This document shows, one piece after another, positions 1 through 6,192 of a DNA stretch of 7,735 nucleotides; position 1 is the stretch's first letter, and each line of letters opens with the position of its first letter. Source of the stretch: an uncultured Synergistales bacterium (GTDB taxonomy: Bacteria; Synergistota; Synergistia; Synergistales; Aminobacteriaceae); NCBI GenBank assembly GCA_905233335.1, contig CAJOED010000078.1:1-7735 (forward strand). Reading direction: 5' to 3'. The notes beneath the pieces are model-generated. The model searched no databases, had not been told where the DNA came from, and saw only the letters and a list, made by a program, of their open reading frames with translations. A program made the position numbers and the translations under genes.

Positions 1-1
1 T

Positions 2-229
2 GTTTCGGGACGGACGGACTACTCCGGCAACACCTACAGCCATAACAGAAACACCGTAACATCTCATGATGTTTCAGGGGAGGCAAACTCCACCGGCAAC
101 ACCGACACCGTAACCAGCACCGGCGGACATGACAGAAACACCGCAACGCTTCATGATGTTTCGGGACGGACGAACTCATACAGCAACACCGACACCGCAA
201 CCCCTCGTAACATTTCTGGACGGGTAAAC
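2..229 (+). repeat. In-frame tandem repeat, 87-bp period, inside the AsmA/TamB-like gene
   Basis: Imperfect units begin with GTTTC(G/A)GGG at 2, 71 and 158, and a degenerate fourth begins at 212 (ATTTCTGGACGGGTAAAC). CATGATGTTTC recurs at 65 and 152, AGAAACACCG at 47 and 134, and AACACCGACACCG at 98 and 185; each pair is exactly 87 bases apart. Unit 1 lacks 18 bases relative to unit 2, which is six whole codons, so the reading frame survives. Encoded units begin VSGRTDYSGNT, VSGEANSTGNTDT, VSGRTNSYSNTDT and ISGRVNFTADITG. The last one merges with normal AsmA/TamB strand sequence, so the array probably arose by duplication from that strand. The array may continue upstream of the window. Confidence 0.8.
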
Positions 230-919
230 TTCACCGCTGACATCACCGGCACGACCGACGCACCGAAAGTTTCCTGGACATTCGACACGACGAACGCGAA
301 AATTTACGGCTTCCCGGTGGAACGTGCGAGCGCGAACGTGAATTACTCTGACGGACGGCTGTACGTGAACGACATACAAGCCAGCGCGCTGAATGTGCCT
401 TTGCAGGGAGAAATCACGATACTTTACGGCAAGGACGAGAAGCCCTCAATGATTGCGAAACTCGAAGGAACAGAAGCAACACTTGACGGCCTCGACAAGC
501 TGCTCGGCATTCCTGAACTCCGAAACCTGAAGGGCAGAATTGCGGCATTGAGCGTCAACCTCAACGGCTACATCGACACACTAAGCGGCCTTATGAACAT
601 GACAGCACCGAGAATCTCGTACGACGGACGAACGATTACGGACATACGCGCACAGCTGAAACTTTTGGGAAACAACCGGGCAAGTGTTGACGGGAAATTT
701 ACGTTCGAGGGAGCACCGGGATATTTGCAGGGTACAATCACGCCGGAGAGCCTCGATGTTACTGCTAACGTTGATGGATTAGTGTTTGAGCGCGTCGAGT
801 ACATGATAGAGAGTGCTGATACTTTCAGGGATGCAAAGAAAGTTTCTGCTGTTCTTACTGTGAAGGGGAGAATGGACAGCCCCGATATATCAGCTTCATT
901 CAAAAAAGGAGGACTATAG
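2..919 (+). CDS. AsmA/TamB-like outer-envelope biogenesis protein, C-terminal part (5' truncated by window)
   Basis: The frame is open from base 2 to the TAG at 917-919, giving 305 visible residues; the start lies upstream of the window. After a repeat region (residues 1-70) the sequence becomes regular alternating beta-strand material with the short 'sGrv.....G....P' rhythm typical of AsmA/TamB proteins, for example ISGRVNFTADITG followed by 'DAPKVSWTFDTTNAKIYGFP', and near the end LTVKGRMDSPDISASF. Such proteins are membrane-anchored, form long hydrophobic beta-grooves across the periplasm and are linked to lipid transport or outer-membrane protein assembly; their presence argues for a diderm cell. 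I do not see the classic TamB C-terminal barrel-interaction domain, so AsmA-like is as good a name as TamB. The final codons AAA GGA GGA CTA also supply the Shine-Dalgarno of the next gene, suggesting translational coupling. Substrate unknown. Confidence 0.72.
   Translation, partial: VSGRTDYSGNTYSHNRNTVTSHDVSGEANSTGNTDTVTSTGGHDRNTATLHDVSGRTNSYSNTDTATPRNISGRVNFTADITGTTDAPKVSWTFDTTNAKIYGFPVERASANVNYSDGRLYVNDIQASALNVPLQGEITILYGKDEKPSMIAKLEGTEATLDGLDKLLGIPELRNLKGRIAALSVNLNGYIDTLSGLMNMTAPRISYDGRTITDIRAQLKLLGNNRASVDGKFTFEGAPGYLQGTITPESLDVTANVDGLVFERVEYMIESADTFRDAKKVSAVLTVKGRMDSPDISASFKKGGL
905..913 (+). promoter_or_regulatory. Shine-Dalgarno of the M50 protease gene, inside the preceding CDS
   Basis: AAAGGAGGA is a near-perfect Shine-Dalgarno 11 bases before the ATG at 925. 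It is also read as Lys-Gly-Gly at the C-terminus of the upstream protein, whose stop codon lies between the site and the ATG. This layout suggests coupled translation of the two genes. Confidence 0.75.
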
Positions 920-924
920 AGAAA

Positions 925-1539
925 ATGAGATTACTAAGCGATCCCATAAGATTATTATTGACGATACCGGCACTATTATGGGCGTTATCATTCCATGAAT
1001 TTTGTCATGGTTTTGCTGCGAAAATGGTCGGAGATCCGACTGCTGAACGTTACGGAAGACTGACCCTGAATCCCTTTGAGCATTTCGACCTCGTCGGGAC
1101 GTTGATGTTATTGCTGGTTGGTTTTGGGTGGGCAAAGCCTGTTCCGATTAACACGCGGTACTTCCGGCATCCTCGTCGGGACTTGGTGATAGTGTCGCTT
1201 GCAGGGGTTGCAGGGAATATTCTCACGGCAGTAATCACTGTGCTGTTCTTTCGGTTTGCGGGCGTGTACTGGTACAACATAACTGGGCGCGCAGGACTGA
1301 TATTCTTATTCCAGATGGTGAACATCAACATGGGACTTGCTGCCTTCAACCTGATACCCATTCCGCCGCTTGACGGTTCGCGGGTGCTTGAGGCGTTCCT
1401 TCCCTATAAGTACATACACTACTATTACTGGCTCGAACGTTACGGCATGATTATTCTGCTGGTGCTGTTGATGACGGGAATAATCAACGTGATATTCGAT
1501 CCCATTATTAACGTCTTATGGAAATTGCTTCCGTACTAG
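925..1539 (+). CDS. Site-2 protease family (M50) intramembrane zinc metalloprotease
   Basis: The 204-residue protein is almost entirely hydrophobic helices. HEFCH at residues 24-28 is the HExxH zinc/catalytic motif within the first membrane segment, followed by GRLTLNPFEHFD (44-55), typical of the compact YwhC-like M50 subfamily. The second signature, FNLIPIPPLDG (141-151), supplies the third zinc ligand Asp150 and conserved Asn142. Further membrane segments lie near 87-112, 123-145 and 174-191. Members of this subfamily usually have about 200-230 residues and no PDZ domain, unlike RseP, so this is not a clear regulated-proteolysis RseP orthologue. The substrate cannot be told from sequence. 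The loop LAGVAGN (92-98) has Val where many relatives have Pro. The gene starts six bases after the AsmA/TamB-like stop and precedes murC by 66 bases, consistent with an envelope operon. Confidence 0.93.
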   Translation: MRLLSDPIRLLLTIPALLWALSFHEFCHGFAAKMVGDPTAERYGRLTLNPFEHFDLVGTLMLLLVGFGWAKPVPINTRYFRHPRRDLVIVSLAGVAGNILTAVITVLFFRFAGVYWYNITGRAGLIFLFQMVNINMGLAAFNLIPIPPLDGSRVLEAFLPYKYIHYYYWLERYGMIILLVLLMTGIINVIFDPIINVLWKLLPY

Positions 1540-1563
1540 ATTAATATGGTAAGAAATTCTACG

Positions 1564-1572
1564 TGTTACAAT
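1564..1572 (+). promoter_or_regulatory. Candidate extended -10 promoter before murC
   Basis: TGTTACAAT matches the extended -10 pattern TGnTAtAAT with one mismatch and lies about 20 bases upstream of the murC Shine-Dalgarno, in the only non-coding gap between the M50 gene and murC. No good -35 is present at 16-18 bases, so the call rests on the extended -10 alone. It could be chance in an AT-rich spacer. Confidence 0.3.
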
Positions 1573-1589
1573 TAGCAATAAATTTTTTC

Positions 1590-1596
1590 AGGGGTG
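1590..1596 (+). promoter_or_regulatory. Shine-Dalgarno that sets the murC start at GTG 1606
   Basis: AGGGGTG(A) resembles AGGAGGTGA with one base missing and sits nine bases before GTG 1606. The longer in-frame start, GTG 1594, overlaps this element and has no ribosome-binding site of its own, so 1606 is preferred. Confidence 0.6.
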
Positions 1597-1605
1597 AAAT
1601 TCATT

Positions 1606-2964
1606 GTGAAAAATATAAATCGTGTTCACCTTATGGGCATCGGCGGGGCAGGAATGAGCGCACTCGCAAAACTCCTCAAGGCTCACGGCCTCAACGTTAC
1701 CGGCTGTGATCTGAAACCTCCGCACTACGATCTGGACGCTATACCCTGCACGCTTGGCCATTCTCCCGAACACATAGACAGCCTCAAGCCTGACGCATTA
1801 ATCCTCAGCAGTGCCATAAGCCGGGACAATCCCGAAGTCATCTGTGCGAGGGACAGAGGCATAGAGATATATTCACGCGCCGAAGCACTAAGCTCAATGT
1901 TCAACAGGGCATACGGAATAGGCATAGCAGGTGCGCACGGAAAGACTACAACGTCATCAATGACCGGGCTGATATTCCTGCGCGCAAAACTTAACCCGAC
2001 TGTCTACATCGGAGCGAACGTGCCGGACATCGGTTCAAATGCTATTTCGGGGACGGGAAAATATTTTATTGCGGAGCTTGACGAGTCCGATGGAACGTTT
2101 GAGCTTTTTGCGCCCGACATAGCGATAATCACGAATGCCGACTGGGATCACGTCGACCACTACAAGACGCGCGATGATGTTATTGCGGCATTCACACGTT
2201 ATGCTGACGGAAGGAAGAACGGCGGAACTCTCATCATGTGCGCTGAAGACGAAGGAGCACAGAAAGTCTTTGAGTTTTGCGACAAAAAGCGCGGGACTGT
2301 TCTCCGTTACGGCTGGGGCAAAAATTACGACTGGGGAGCGTACAACGTCAGGACTTCACACGGCGGCGGCATCTCCTGTAGTGTCTCACACTACGGCCAG
2401 GAACTCGGCAGGCTCTCACTGTGTGTTTCCGGCGAACACAACATCATGAACGCTCTTGCGGCAATTGCGGCGGCTGACTTGTGCGGCGTGGACTTCTTGA
2501 CGAGCGCAAAAATTCTCCGGGACTTTCACGGCTCCGAACGACGAATGCAGATAAAGGGTGCAACACGCGATAACGTTCTCATCATGGACGACTACGCTCA
2601 TCACCCGTCGGAAATCCGCGCAACTCTTCAGGCAGTCAGGAGCATTTTCCCGGAAAGAAGGCTCGTTGTTGTGTACCAGCCTCACAGGTTCACACGTACC
2701 GCAATGTTTGCAGGTGATATTGCGGGAGCTTTGGAGCTTGCGGACGAGGCATATTTGCTTCCGGTGTATTCAGCAGGAGAACAGGAAGTGAATAACAGTT
2801 CGGCAGAAGAGATTACGAAACACAACAATAAAATCATTCCCGTAAACTTTGATGATGTGTGTGAAGTTCTGCACGATGCATTGAAGCCCGGCGATATACT
2901 GCTTACTATGGGAGCGGGCGATGTCTATACAATAGGAGAAAAGGTTTTGCGGGAAAATTTTTAA
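1606..2964 (+). CDS. murC: UDP-N-acetylmuramate--L-alanine ligase
   Basis: MurC joins L-alanine to UDP-MurNAc using ATP in the cytoplasm, the first step of peptide-stem synthesis in peptidoglycan. With the GTG start at 1606 it has 452 residues, a usual length for the family. Motifs in order: MGIGGAGMSALA near residue 10 (Rossmann UDP-binding loop), AGAHGKTTT at 108-116 (Mur ligase P-loop), DESDGTF at 159-165, NADWDHVDHY at 177-186 (NxxxDHxD type of MurC), GEHNIMNALAA at 276-286, MDDYAHHPSE at 327-336 (the DDYaHHPtEI signature of MurC), YQPHRFTRT at 357-365 and GAGDV near 436. All three Mur ligase domains are intact. A start at GTG 1594 would add four residues but overlaps the Shine-Dalgarno; starting at 1606 gives the family-like N-terminus MKNINRVHLMGIGG. 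murB follows after 61 bases, so the two enzymes are made together or from adjacent promoters. Confidence 0.98.
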   Translation: MKNINRVHLMGIGGAGMSALAKLLKAHGLNVTGCDLKPPHYDLDAIPCTLGHSPEHIDSLKPDALILSSAISRDNPEVICARDRGIEIYSRAEALSSMFNRAYGIGIAGAHGKTTTSSMTGLIFLRAKLNPTVYIGANVPDIGSNAISGTGKYFIAELDESDGTFELFAPDIAIITNADWDHVDHYKTRDDVIAAFTRYADGRKNGGTLIMCAEDEGAQKVFEFCDKKRGTVLRYGWGKNYDWGAYNVRTSHGGGISCSVSHYGQELGRLSLCVSGEHNIMNALAAIAAADLCGVDFLTSAKILRDFHGSERRMQIKGATRDNVLIMDDYAHHPSEIRATLQAVRSIFPERRLVVVYQPHRFTRTAMFAGDIAGALELADEAYLLPVYSAGEQEVNNSSAEEITKHNNKIIPVNFDDVCEVLHDALKPGDILLTMGAGDVYTIGEKVLRENF

Positions 2965-2985
2965 AGTTTCGTTTTTGTTTTAGGG

Positions 2986-2991
2986 TATAAT
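2986..2991 (+). promoter_or_regulatory. Candidate -10 element of a murB promoter
   Basis: A perfect TATAAT lies in an AT-rich stretch (TTTTAGGGTATAATACG) between murC and murB, 34 bases before the murB ATG. The -35 region is weak: TTAAAG at 2961-2966 is 19 bases away and the 17-base position reads AAAGTT. It may be an internal promoter that lets murB and the division genes be expressed apart from murC. Confidence 0.42.
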
Positions 2992-3025
2992 ACGAAAAAA
3001 TTTATCAGGATTTTTTGAATGCGTA

Positions 3026-3931
3026 ATGTTGTTGAATAAATTACATGCTGCTTTACCCGACATAACAATAAAAGAACGCTGGCCATTGTACCAGCTCTGC
3101 ACTCTCGGTACAGGAGGAGAGGCGGAGTTTTTTGCGGCTCCTTCTTCCATTGAGGACATGAAGATATTATTTTCTCTTGTTGTCAGTGAGGGCTGTCCTG
3201 TATATGTTTTGGGAGGCGGCAGTAATGTTCTTTTCCCCGACGGCCTCATACGCGGCGTAGTAATCTCAACGCAAAACCTCAAAGCTATAGAGTGGCGCAC
3301 TCCCCTCACTGTTGATGTCGATGCAGGCTTCAAGCTCCCCATGCTCATGAAGGAAGTACGCGAAAAGAATCTTGCGGGTATGGAGTTCGCTGCAGGGATA
3401 CCCGGTACTTTGGGCGGCGCGATAATGGGCAATGCAGGAGCAGGGACTCACGGAGTGTGTGAGCTTCTCGACTACGTGATAGCTGTTGAGGCGGACGGAA
3501 CAATAAAGACATGGAACTTGGGCGACATAAATTACTCTTACCGTAAATGCTCGCTCTCCGACGGGAAAAGGTTAATCGTTTCCGCAAGAATGACATTCAG
3601 ACCCTTCACTCCCGGTGATGAGAAAGTGCTTGAGAGCTTCTTATTGCGGCGCGGGAGTCAGCCTCACGGACTACGTAATGCCGGGTGTACGTTCAAGAAT
3701 CCTGAAGGTTATTCTGCCGGAAAATTATTAGACGACTGCGGGTGCAAAAATTTATCTGTCGGGGACGCAATAGTTTCTGACGTTCACGCAAACTTTATCC
3801 TGAACAGGGGACACGCAACAAGTTCTGATGTTATGAAGCTGATAGAGATTTGCGCAGAAAAAGTATATGACAGCACGGGAATAAAATTAGAGCCTGAAAT
3901 AAAAATTCTCGCCCCGTGTTTTTCCGTATAG
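3026..3931 (+). CDS. murB: UDP-N-acetylenolpyruvoylglucosamine reductase
   Basis: MurB is the cytoplasmic FAD enzyme that reduces UDP-GlcNAc-enolpyruvate with NADPH to UDP-MurNAc, the substrate of MurC. The 301 residues fit the short type II class. The FAD-binding domain shows LGTGGEAEFF (27-36), VLGGGSNVLF (61-70) and GIPGTLGGAIMGNAGA (124-139). NYSYRKCSL (169-177) holds the conserved Tyr172-Arg173. AGCTFKNP (219-226) places Cys221 where E. coli and many others have the proton-donating serine; cysteine occurs here in other MurBs. GDAIVSDVHANFILN (246-260) and LEPEIKIL (288-295), with the conserved active-site glutamate at Glu291, complete the fold. The ATG at 3026 gives a family-like N-terminus, but the nearest Shine-Dalgarno (AGGA, 3007-3010) is 15 bases away and is better spaced for an out-of-frame ATG at 3019. 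The stop is followed in the same frame by TGA, then the next gene. Confidence 0.97.
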   Translation: MLLNKLHAALPDITIKERWPLYQLCTLGTGGEAEFFAAPSSIEDMKILFSLVVSEGCPVYVLGGGSNVLFPDGLIRGVVISTQNLKAIEWRTPLTVDVDAGFKLPMLMKEVREKNLAGMEFAAGIPGTLGGAIMGNAGAGTHGVCELLDYVIAVEADGTIKTWNLGDINYSYRKCSLSDGKRLIVSARMTFRPFTPGDEKVLESFLLRRGSQPHGLRNAGCTFKNPEGYSAGKLLDDCGCKNLSVGDAIVSDVHANFILNRGHATSSDVMKLIEICAEKVYDSTGIKLEPEIKILAPCFSV

Positions 3932-3940
3932 TGAATTGCT

Positions 3941-4702
3941 GTGCGTGCTTCAAGAATGTTTTTGCTGGCTATGGCGGCGGGTTGCATGATGTATTTTTCG
4001 GAGTACAAGTCATGGTTTGCCCTGAAGAATTACCGCATAGAGACGCAATCGCAGGACTTGGAGCGCAGACTATGGGAGGTTTTTCCGTCCCGCTGTCTTA
4101 CCTTCTGGCCGTACCTCCTGAAAGACGCTCGCGGCATGGGTGAATTTCTTGAACGCGATATGCCCGTAACAGTTGAGACTCACATGAACAGGCTCGGACA
4201 GTTCACGACGAAAATCGAGTGGCTCAGCGCATGGGTGAAGGTCGACTGGCGCGGACAGATATGGTGCATTTCCCGCGACGGCCGCATGTGGCTCTACGAA
4301 CGGGGACGGCAGAACGACGACAAAGTTTCGCGTCTCATATGGAAGATCCCGGAGCAGAACAGCACGGGGGACGACATCACAGCAACGCCTCCCATGCTCG
4401 GAGTGTTTCAGTCGCCTCTGTCTACGGAAGTGATTGCGGAGTTCCTTGATGAGTTCGAGGGTCGCCGATGGTTTGAGGCCGCAACAGACATTACATGGGA
4501 GCGCAGGGCGGGAATGAATTTATTTTTTCTGAAACTCTCACACCGCACACAGAAATTTGAATTATACCTGCAGCCTGAAAAATATTCGGATCGTGATATA
4601 GGAGCAAGCATAGACGAGTTATTCGCAAGGCTGATTAATGAGGGCGGTAATCATATAATAGATGCTACATATGAGGGAAAAATTTTATTGCGTAATTTAT
4701 AA
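3941..4702 (+). CDS. Putative divergent FtsQ/DivIB-like cell-division protein (by position and architecture)
   Basis: I do not recognise this 253-residue protein by sequence with certainty. It fills the ftsQ slot between murB and ftsA. A short positive N-terminus (MRASR) is followed by a hydrophobic stretch, MFLLAMAAGCMMYF (6-19), then a soluble region as expected for a bitopic protein facing the periplasm. The first soluble part (about 28-100) could be a POTRA-like unit, and KVDWRGQIWCISRDGRMW (100-117) resembles the FtsQ beta-domain segment in which a 'dG.vf' turn follows strand pairs. It is Trp-rich (11 Trp). FtsQ bridges FtsL/FtsB and the septal synthase. The GTG start at 3941 is the first start after an in-frame TGA at 3932; no Shine-Dalgarno is visible, and it lies nine bases after the murB stop, so translation is probably coupled. 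ATG 3956 is an alternative. AAGC at 12-15 is lipobox-like, so a lipoprotein is a weaker option. Confidence 0.85.
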   Translation: MRASRMFLLAMAAGCMMYFSEYKSWFALKNYRIETQSQDLERRLWEVFPSRCLTFWPYLLKDARGMGEFLERDMPVTVETHMNRLGQFTTKIEWLSAWVKVDWRGQIWCISRDGRMWLYERGRQNDDKVSRLIWKIPEQNSTGDDITATPPMLGVFQSPLSTEVIAEFLDEFEGRRWFEAATDITWERRAGMNLFFLKLSHRTQKFELYLQPEKYSDRDIGASIDELFARLINEGGNHIIDATYEGKILLRNL

Positions 4703-4720
4703 TTAGCATTTTAGAAATCA

Positions 4721-4730
4721 AGGAAGGGAA
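4721..4730 (+). promoter_or_regulatory. Shine-Dalgarno of ftsA
   Basis: The purine-rich AGGAAGGGAA lies in the 39-base gap after the FtsQ-like gene, 11 bases before ATG 4742. It supports that ATG as the ftsA start. Confidence 0.6.
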
Positions 4731-4741
4731 CGTAAAAACAA

Positions 4742-6130
4742 ATGCCGGGAAAATCTGACAATTTTTTGGTCGGGCTTAGTATGGGAACTACGAAAACTAC
4801 GATGATTGTAGCGGAGAGAAATCCCCGTTATCCTGATTCTGTTCACGTAATAGGATTTGGGAATGCGCCTTCACGCGGAATTTCGAAGGGAATAATAGTA
4901 AGCCTTCAGGACGCCCGGCAGTCAGTGATGAAAGCCTTTCAGGAAGCCCAGAGCATTACAGGAATATCCGCAAAGAGACTAAGCAACGTAATAGTCGCCT
5001 TCAACGCAATGGACGTACAGAGCGAATCGACTCATGGAATGGTAACGCTTGGAGGCAGGGAGTCGAAAGCCGTAGAAGCCGGAGACCTCAACAGAGTAAT
5101 CGACCGCGCAAAGGACAACCTCGCACTAAGAAGCAACATGTATTCACTTCACATGATACCCACGAGCTATGAGCTTGACGGCAGGCCAGTCGACGAACCA
5201 CTCAACATGAACGGACAGCAGCTCGATATGTGGCTTCAGACCGTAGCAGTCCCGATGACTTACGTCCAGAACGTAGCTAATTGTGTGCAGACAGCAGGAC
5301 TCGACGTGAAGGGACTCGTGCTGAAACCGTTAGCGTCGTCTTTGGGAGCAGTATATGAGGAGGAAATGCGCGCAGGGTGTATATCTCTGTGCATCGGCGG
5401 AGGGACTACGGGCATTGTGCTGTACAGGAACGGCAGAGCTTTCCGCGTTATGAGCATACCCATAGGCGGGGATCACATCAGGAGCGATCTTGCTACGGTG
5501 CTTCATATGTCTTTGGGAGAAGCAGAGCACCTCAAGAAGAGAATTTTCACGGCGAACGAGGACGACCTGCGCAATGAGGGCGTTGATGTAGATTATGCGT
5601 ACCAGATAATTTTTGCGCGCATTGAGGAGCTTTTCAATTCTTACGTACGGGACGCACTCGCTGAATGCACACCCCAGCACTTTCCGAGCGGAATAATTCT
5701 CTCCGGCGGTGTGTCGGAAACTCCCGGCATAGAGATGATGCTTGAGGACATTCTGCAAATGCCCGTGAGAAAGGCCGTAGAACCAGTATACTCCATGCCG
5801 CCCGGCCTCGATAACGCCTCGTATGTCAGTGCCGCAGGTATCCTCAAGTATTACGTAGCAACAGAAAGAGATCCGTATTTGTTCATGGAGTCCGACCAGA
5901 TGCTTCCGGGGTTGTCGGAACGTTCAGAGAAGCGCGAACGTCAGGAACAGAACAGGCAGGAACGCCGCGAACGTGAACGCATGAACGTATATGCTAATGA
6001 TGAGGAAGACGGCGGGAATAATGAGCCTGAATACTACGATGATGAAGAGTATGAAGACGATGATGCCCCGCGCGAAAATGTGAGGGAAATGCTCGGACGT
6101 TTCATGGACAGATTGAAGGGACTTTTCTAG
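4742..6130 (+). CDS. ftsA: Cell division protein FtsA (actin-like), with altered phosphate-binding loops
   Basis: FtsA is the actin-family protein that tethers FtsZ filaments to the inner membrane and recruits later divisome proteins. Landmarks over 462 residues: phosphate-1 loop VGLSMGTTKT (10-19), the 1C subdomain (about 85-165), LVLKPLASSLGAVYEEE (192-208), phosphate-2 loop SLCIGGGTTGIVLY (215-228), SIPIGGDHIRSDLA (238-251), AEHLKKR (261-267) and adenosine motif GIILSGGVSETPGI (317-330). Phosphate-1 has Ser13 where most FtsA have Asp (Glu in E. coli). In phosphate-2 the usual 'D.GgGTtD' has become C217 and G224. Glycines and threonines remain, so ATP binding is plausible but hydrolysis is doubtful. 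A mixed-charge Arg/Glu linker (about 392-413), an acidic Tyr/Asp/Glu stretch (419-441) and a terminal amphipathic helix VREMLGRFMDRLKGLF (447-462), matching the membrane-targeting sequence of FtsA, follow. ftsZ begins 62 bases later. Confidence 0.95.
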   Translation: MPGKSDNFLVGLSMGTTKTTMIVAERNPRYPDSVHVIGFGNAPSRGISKGIIVSLQDARQSVMKAFQEAQSITGISAKRLSNVIVAFNAMDVQSESTHGMVTLGGRESKAVEAGDLNRVIDRAKDNLALRSNMYSLHMIPTSYELDGRPVDEPLNMNGQQLDMWLQTVAVPMTYVQNVANCVQTAGLDVKGLVLKPLASSLGAVYEEEMRAGCISLCIGGGTTGIVLYRNGRAFRVMSIPIGGDHIRSDLATVLHMSLGEAEHLKKRIFTANEDDLRNEGVDVDYAYQIIFARIEELFNSYVRDALAECTPQHFPSGIILSGGVSETPGIEMMLEDILQMPVRKAVEPVYSMPPGLDNASYVSAAGILKYYVATERDPYLFMESDQMLPGLSERSEKRERQEQNRQERRERERMNVYANDEEDGGNNEPEYYDDEEYEDDDAPRENVREMLGRFMDRLKGLF

Positions 6131-6135
6131 CAAAC

Positions 6136-6164
6136 TTGTAAACGCTGAAAAAATGCAATAAAAT
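6136..6164 (+). promoter_or_regulatory. Candidate sigma-70-type promoter for ftsZ
   Basis: TTGTAA (6136-6141, four of six consensus positions) and TAAAAT (6159-6164, five of six) are separated by exactly 17 bases in the ftsA-ftsZ gap. Transcription would begin near 6171, leaving a short leader with the ftsZ Shine-Dalgarno. A dedicated promoter would fit the higher dosage FtsZ needs over FtsA. It is a pattern match only. Confidence 0.42.
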
Positions 6165-6172
6165 TTTAGTGC

Positions 6173-6182
6173 GGAGGAGGAG
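6173..6182 (+). promoter_or_regulatory. Strong Shine-Dalgarno that sets the ftsZ start at ATG 6193
   Basis: GGAGGAGGAG is the strongest ribosome-binding site in the window, 10 bases before ATG 6193. The longer in-frame GTG at 6169 lies upstream of it and would translate it as a run of arginines, so 6193 is the real start. Confidence 0.85.
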
Positions 6183-6192
6183 AAACAAATCA

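Noticed and set aside
2..229. Possible CRISPR array or intergenic satellite in the first 230 bases
   Set aside because: Units are imperfect with no constant repeat and unique spacers of uniform size, and the region is continuously coding in the frame of the downstream AsmA/TamB-like sequence.
1594..1605. Longer murC start at GTG 1594
   Set aside because: It overlaps the likely Shine-Dalgarno and has none upstream; GTG 1606 gives the family-like N-terminus.
3661..3726. Cys221 in MurB as a sign of an inactive enzyme
   Set aside because: Cysteine in place of the serine proton donor occurs in other MurB proteins and is chemically competent; all other key residues are present.
3881..3900. Idea that MurB and the FtsQ-like protein are one fused gene, since both are in the same frame
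   Set aside because: Two in-frame stops (TAG 3929, TGA 3932) separate them, and MurB ends with its normal C-terminal motif.
3916..4143. Overlapping + strand open frame of 75 codons across the murB/FtsQ-like junction
   Set aside because: It starts inside the conserved murB end, has no Shine-Dalgarno, and the competing frame continues for 253 codons with plausible protein character.
4698..4703. TATAAT before ftsA
   Set aside because: It overlaps the stop codon of the FtsQ-like gene in an AT-rich stretch and has no -35 at a suitable distance (GGGAAA at 17 bases), so it is probably chance.
5330..5758. 142-codon antisense open frame inside ftsA
   Set aside because: It is fully opposite conserved FtsA motifs, with no recognisable domain.
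6169..6192. Longer ftsZ start at GTG 6169
   Set aside because: It would translate the GGAGGAGGAG ribosome-binding site as arginines; ATG 6193 is well spaced from that site.
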